Shown here: positions 61,486 to 64,000 of the stretch, piece after piece
Position numbering within the stretch: the first letter of the stretch is position 1
How the letters are laid out: each line of letters begins with the position of its first letter
Assembly: GCA_026874595.1 (NCBI GenBank)
Contig: CM049318.1
Coordinates: forward strand, 53,421,250 to 53,485,249
Reading direction: 5' to 3'
Length of the DNA: 64,000 nt
Source of the DNA: Sipunculus nudus
Lineage: Eukaryota > Annelida > Sipuncula > Golfingiida > Sipunculidae
Notes under the pieces: model-generated
Seen by the model: the letters and a program-made list of their open reading frames with translations, nothing else
The model's database searches: none
What the model was told of the DNA's origin: nothing
Program-made: the position numbers and the translations under genes

Positions 61486-61559
61486 GCGCGCCCTGGCGGG
61501 CGCCTTTGAATTCCAGGCCCGTGACAAACCGCGCGCCCTAGCGGGCGGTATTGGAGTCC
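61486..61559 (-). mobile_element. piggyBac right terminal region with GC-rich direct repeats
   Basis: Two 29-base direct repeats, 61486-61514 and 61531-61559, share GCGCGCCCT-GCGGGCG and end in TTCC or AGTCC. Each contains an internal GCGCCC/GGGCGC hairpin. The second is directly followed by TTAA (61560-61563), the piggyBac target, so 61559 is the likely right end of the element. The matching left end was not securely located; TTAA followed by GGGGATCC at 57469-57480, with CCCGCCCCCCGCGG just inside, is the best candidate and would give a 4.1-kb element. Confidence 0.5.
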
Positions 61560-62302
61560 TTAAGAAACAAATACCCACACTTGTCTGCTTCTATTGTTCA
61601 GTTTTCTTAGAAAGGACGGTAACAAGTGACGTTGAATGTTGAAAAGTCACAGATGGAGCATGAGTGTTCCTATTGCTCCTTTTCTGGTGCATATCCTATC
61701 TTTTATCACAATCACTAGAACTTTCTGCTAGAACTAATTAGAAAGAAGGTTGCATCCAAAGCAAAAGGTCGACCCACGGCGACAGACGTTTACTGTGTCC
61801 GAGGTCCACAATGCCTTGCTGCATGGTGCGGATTTGGACAGCGATATCTCCTGCGCTATATTTGGGAGGGGGTGGGGGGCTAATTTTAGCTGTTTTATCC
61901 CCAGTAAACAGGGTGATCCGCTGTTCCTCTAGAGGTGTGAGGCATATCGAGCGAGAAGTGAGATTAGATAAGTGGTGTTAGGTCGTTAAGTTTTATGGCA
62001 GGCTATAGGCACAAGTGCAGCTCTGGTCGCGTGCCTTGACCGGGGTTCGTTATGCTGAGGTACTGGCTCCATAAATGGGTCGCTGTTTGACACGATTCAA
62101 ATTGCTGAAAAAAATAGCGTACGCTGTCACCGTTCTCATATAGTGTGGGTGGCTGCATCGAATGTCATTTATTTTGGGCTGGCTTATGATAAATGAAAAC
62201 TCCAAATACAAAGCGATATGTTCATTTGCAGTAAAATGGTAAACCAAATAATACTGGAATAGGAGAATGAACTGTTAATTGTAAGACAGCGTAAATCTTT
62301 TA

Positions 62303-62307
<5 letters not shown>

Positions 62308-62342
<35 letters not shown>
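62308..62342. repeat. (TA)n microsatellite
   Basis: About 35 bases of TA dinucleotide, the first of several simple repeats up to 62800. Confidence 0.95.
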
Positions 62343-62345
<3 letters not shown>

Positions 62346-62469
62346 TCATTCATATATATGTACAATATATATATTTATTACATATCGATACATACATATT
62401 CATAATTATATATATGTAATATATATAATTGATATATATACTCATATATTTATGTAAAATATATATTTC

Positions 62470-62581
<112 letters not shown>

Positions 62582-62664
62582 GTTGGGGCGAATATACTGT
62601 TACGGTACCTGAGTACGAGACAGTAACCCGAGTACAAGTACTGGCATACCCTAATGTACATATG

Positions 62665-62798
62665 CGTTTATATATTATATATATATTATATATATATTAT
62701 ATATATTATATTTATTATATTATATATTATATTATATATTATATTATATATTATATTATATATTATATTATATATTATATTATATATTATATATATAC
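62665..62798. repeat. TATATTATAT satellite-like tract
   Basis: About 130 bases of TATTATATTATA-type 15-base periodic sequence, giving isoleucine/tyrosine ORFs without coding meaning. Confidence 0.9.
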
Positions 62799-63228
62799 GG
62801 AACCCGACCGGAATTCGAAAGATCGTAGTTTACATCAGCATTTTATTATTTTATTGTCTATTTTATTATAAAAAATAGAAATAATAAATGATATAGTATA
62901 TACTTTTTGTTTCGTGTAAATATCAATATCAATCGATTTTATGACCTGAATAAGCCCTGTTTTAGATTGAAAAATATTGATAAATAATAAAAAATAATAT
63001 AACATGCATTTAGCGAAAATACCCTGTGGTATAATGAGTGAAAAAAATTATTTGTGCGTGTCTGCTGGTCATATCTTGTTTTAGCTGTAGGTATAACTGG
63101 ACCAAACACTATCGAGGTAACACACGTGTGGTTTGTTTACATGCCAGGGTGCAAATGGGTACCATGACGGACAAAACAAGCACATTCTTACATGCCTGAA
63201 CACATTTCAAAGTGCTTCACTGTGTAAC

Positions 63229-63420
63229 TTATTAGACCCCCCCCCCCCCCCACCCCCCGTAGGAGGGACTACTTTAATGGTACGCGTCTGTCCGTCCGCC
63301 CCGTCCTTTTTTTACGACATATCTTTGAGACATTTGCTGATTTTTTCACCAAATTTTCTCAGCACATAAATGATTTGTTATTACACCCTGCAGTTGGCGC
63401 CATCTCTGTTTAACGACTTT
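63229..63420 (+). repeat. poly-C plus GTCTGTCCGTCC repeat fragment
   Basis: A C run (63236-63258, one A) is followed by GTAGGAGGGACTACTTTAAT and GTCTGTCCGTCCGCCCCGTCC, then an AT-rich tail. The CTGTCCGTCC tract is the complement of the GGACGGACAG tails of mollusc repeats such as that ending at 54390. Confidence 0.5.
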
Positions 63421-64000
63421 CTGCGCCCAAAATGGTCTTTTTCCGTTCCTTCAGATAAGTCAGTAAAACTTTAGCCTTCAAAACATATGCATGAATTTCT
63501 TGGAGCTAGGGGAATTCAGTGAATACTTTATTGAATAGAACTATTTTCAGACTGATGTTTCCACCGGAGTTCAAATTTTGATCGCGAAATTTTCTGATAT
63601 AACATGTTTCTATATATGGTGCTAAATCTTTTACATTTTATCTCATGAACCAATTCACCAATTATTACCAGATGTTTATATGGCATATTTATCACATGAT
63701 TAGCATGTGGGCTAATATTAATATACACGAAACTATTTATTTTTTTTCCTTTTCCTCTACCATATGTCTTTCTTGTTCAAAAACGAAATTTAAAATTTAT
63801 TAATGAATCAAAATTTAAAATTTAGTTTAAACGTAGATAGAAACATGAAAGAGTAAAAACAAAATAAAAATTGCCATGTAGTGAAATATGCAGTTTACAC
63901 AGGACGCAGCATGTTAACGTTTCAATGGGATTCGGTTACACACGTATATAAGTAAAATGGCTGCATTTCATGTAGTTTAGACCCCCTTTATCTGTGCGGC

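Overview
This 64 kb window is AT-rich, intron-scale eukaryotic DNA, almost certainly from a metazoan and most likely a mollusc. The evidence for that is long (TA)n tracts, poly-C/poly-G runs, tandem blocks built on the GACCTTGACCTT motif that is widespread in bivalve and gastropod genomes, and a mixed population of LINE, Penelope-like, Ty3-type, Helitron, piggyBac and small inverted-repeat elements. There is no operon structure, and most open reading frames below about 125 codons are chance or come from simple repeats. The species call is inference; no host gene fixes it.

Only two long, intact reading frames are convincing. One (50732-51751, +) is an intronless type II membrane protein with a class I S-adenosylmethionine methyltransferase domain on the predicted lumenal side. 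The other (59592-61262, -) is a complete piggyBac transposase with all catalytic aspartates and the C-terminal cysteine-rich domain. About 1.25 kb downstream of it, in the same orientation, lies a perfect match to the replication-dependent histone mRNA 3' stem-loop, with no histone gene beside it.

The rest is decayed mobile DNA and satellites. From left to right: an L1-like LINE reverse transcriptase remnant (3.4-4.9 kb, -); a 3-bp-duplication inverted-repeat element family (6.5, 10.0, 11.6 and 37.6 kb, plus a fragment at 37.4 kb); a CpG-rich satellite block with a 21-bp minisatellite (19.7-20.45 kb); a truncated Penelope-like element encoding a GIY-YIG endonuclease tail between inverted repeats that each fold as a minimal hammerhead ribozyme (21.0-21.9 kb); an LTR-like region with a TATA box (22.0-23.2 kb); a small palindromic element (25.5 kb) related to two about 0.9 kb repeats (29.6 and 34.5 kb); a Ty3/Gypsy gag-protease-RT remnant (28.0-29.6 kb, -) interrupted by one of those repeats; a CGCG-rich inverted-repeat element (36.5 kb) next to a Helitron helicase fragment (37.0-37.3 kb, -); a strand-asymmetric satellite (39.5-40.4 kb); a TTA-flanked inverted-repeat element (48.6 kb) with a partial relative at 46.2 kb; two SINE-like copies with a deeply conserved core (52.4 and 52.8 kb, -); GACCTTGACCTT tandem blocks (42.7-43.6 and 53.8-54.4 kb); and a roughly 350-bp-period array rich in CAGGTA/CAGGTG around a palindrome (55.9-57.3 kb).

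The genes do not form a pathway. The host-type content is the methyltransferase; the piggyBac gene is the only element that looks potentially active. All similarity calls were made by reading translations and motifs, without a database search.
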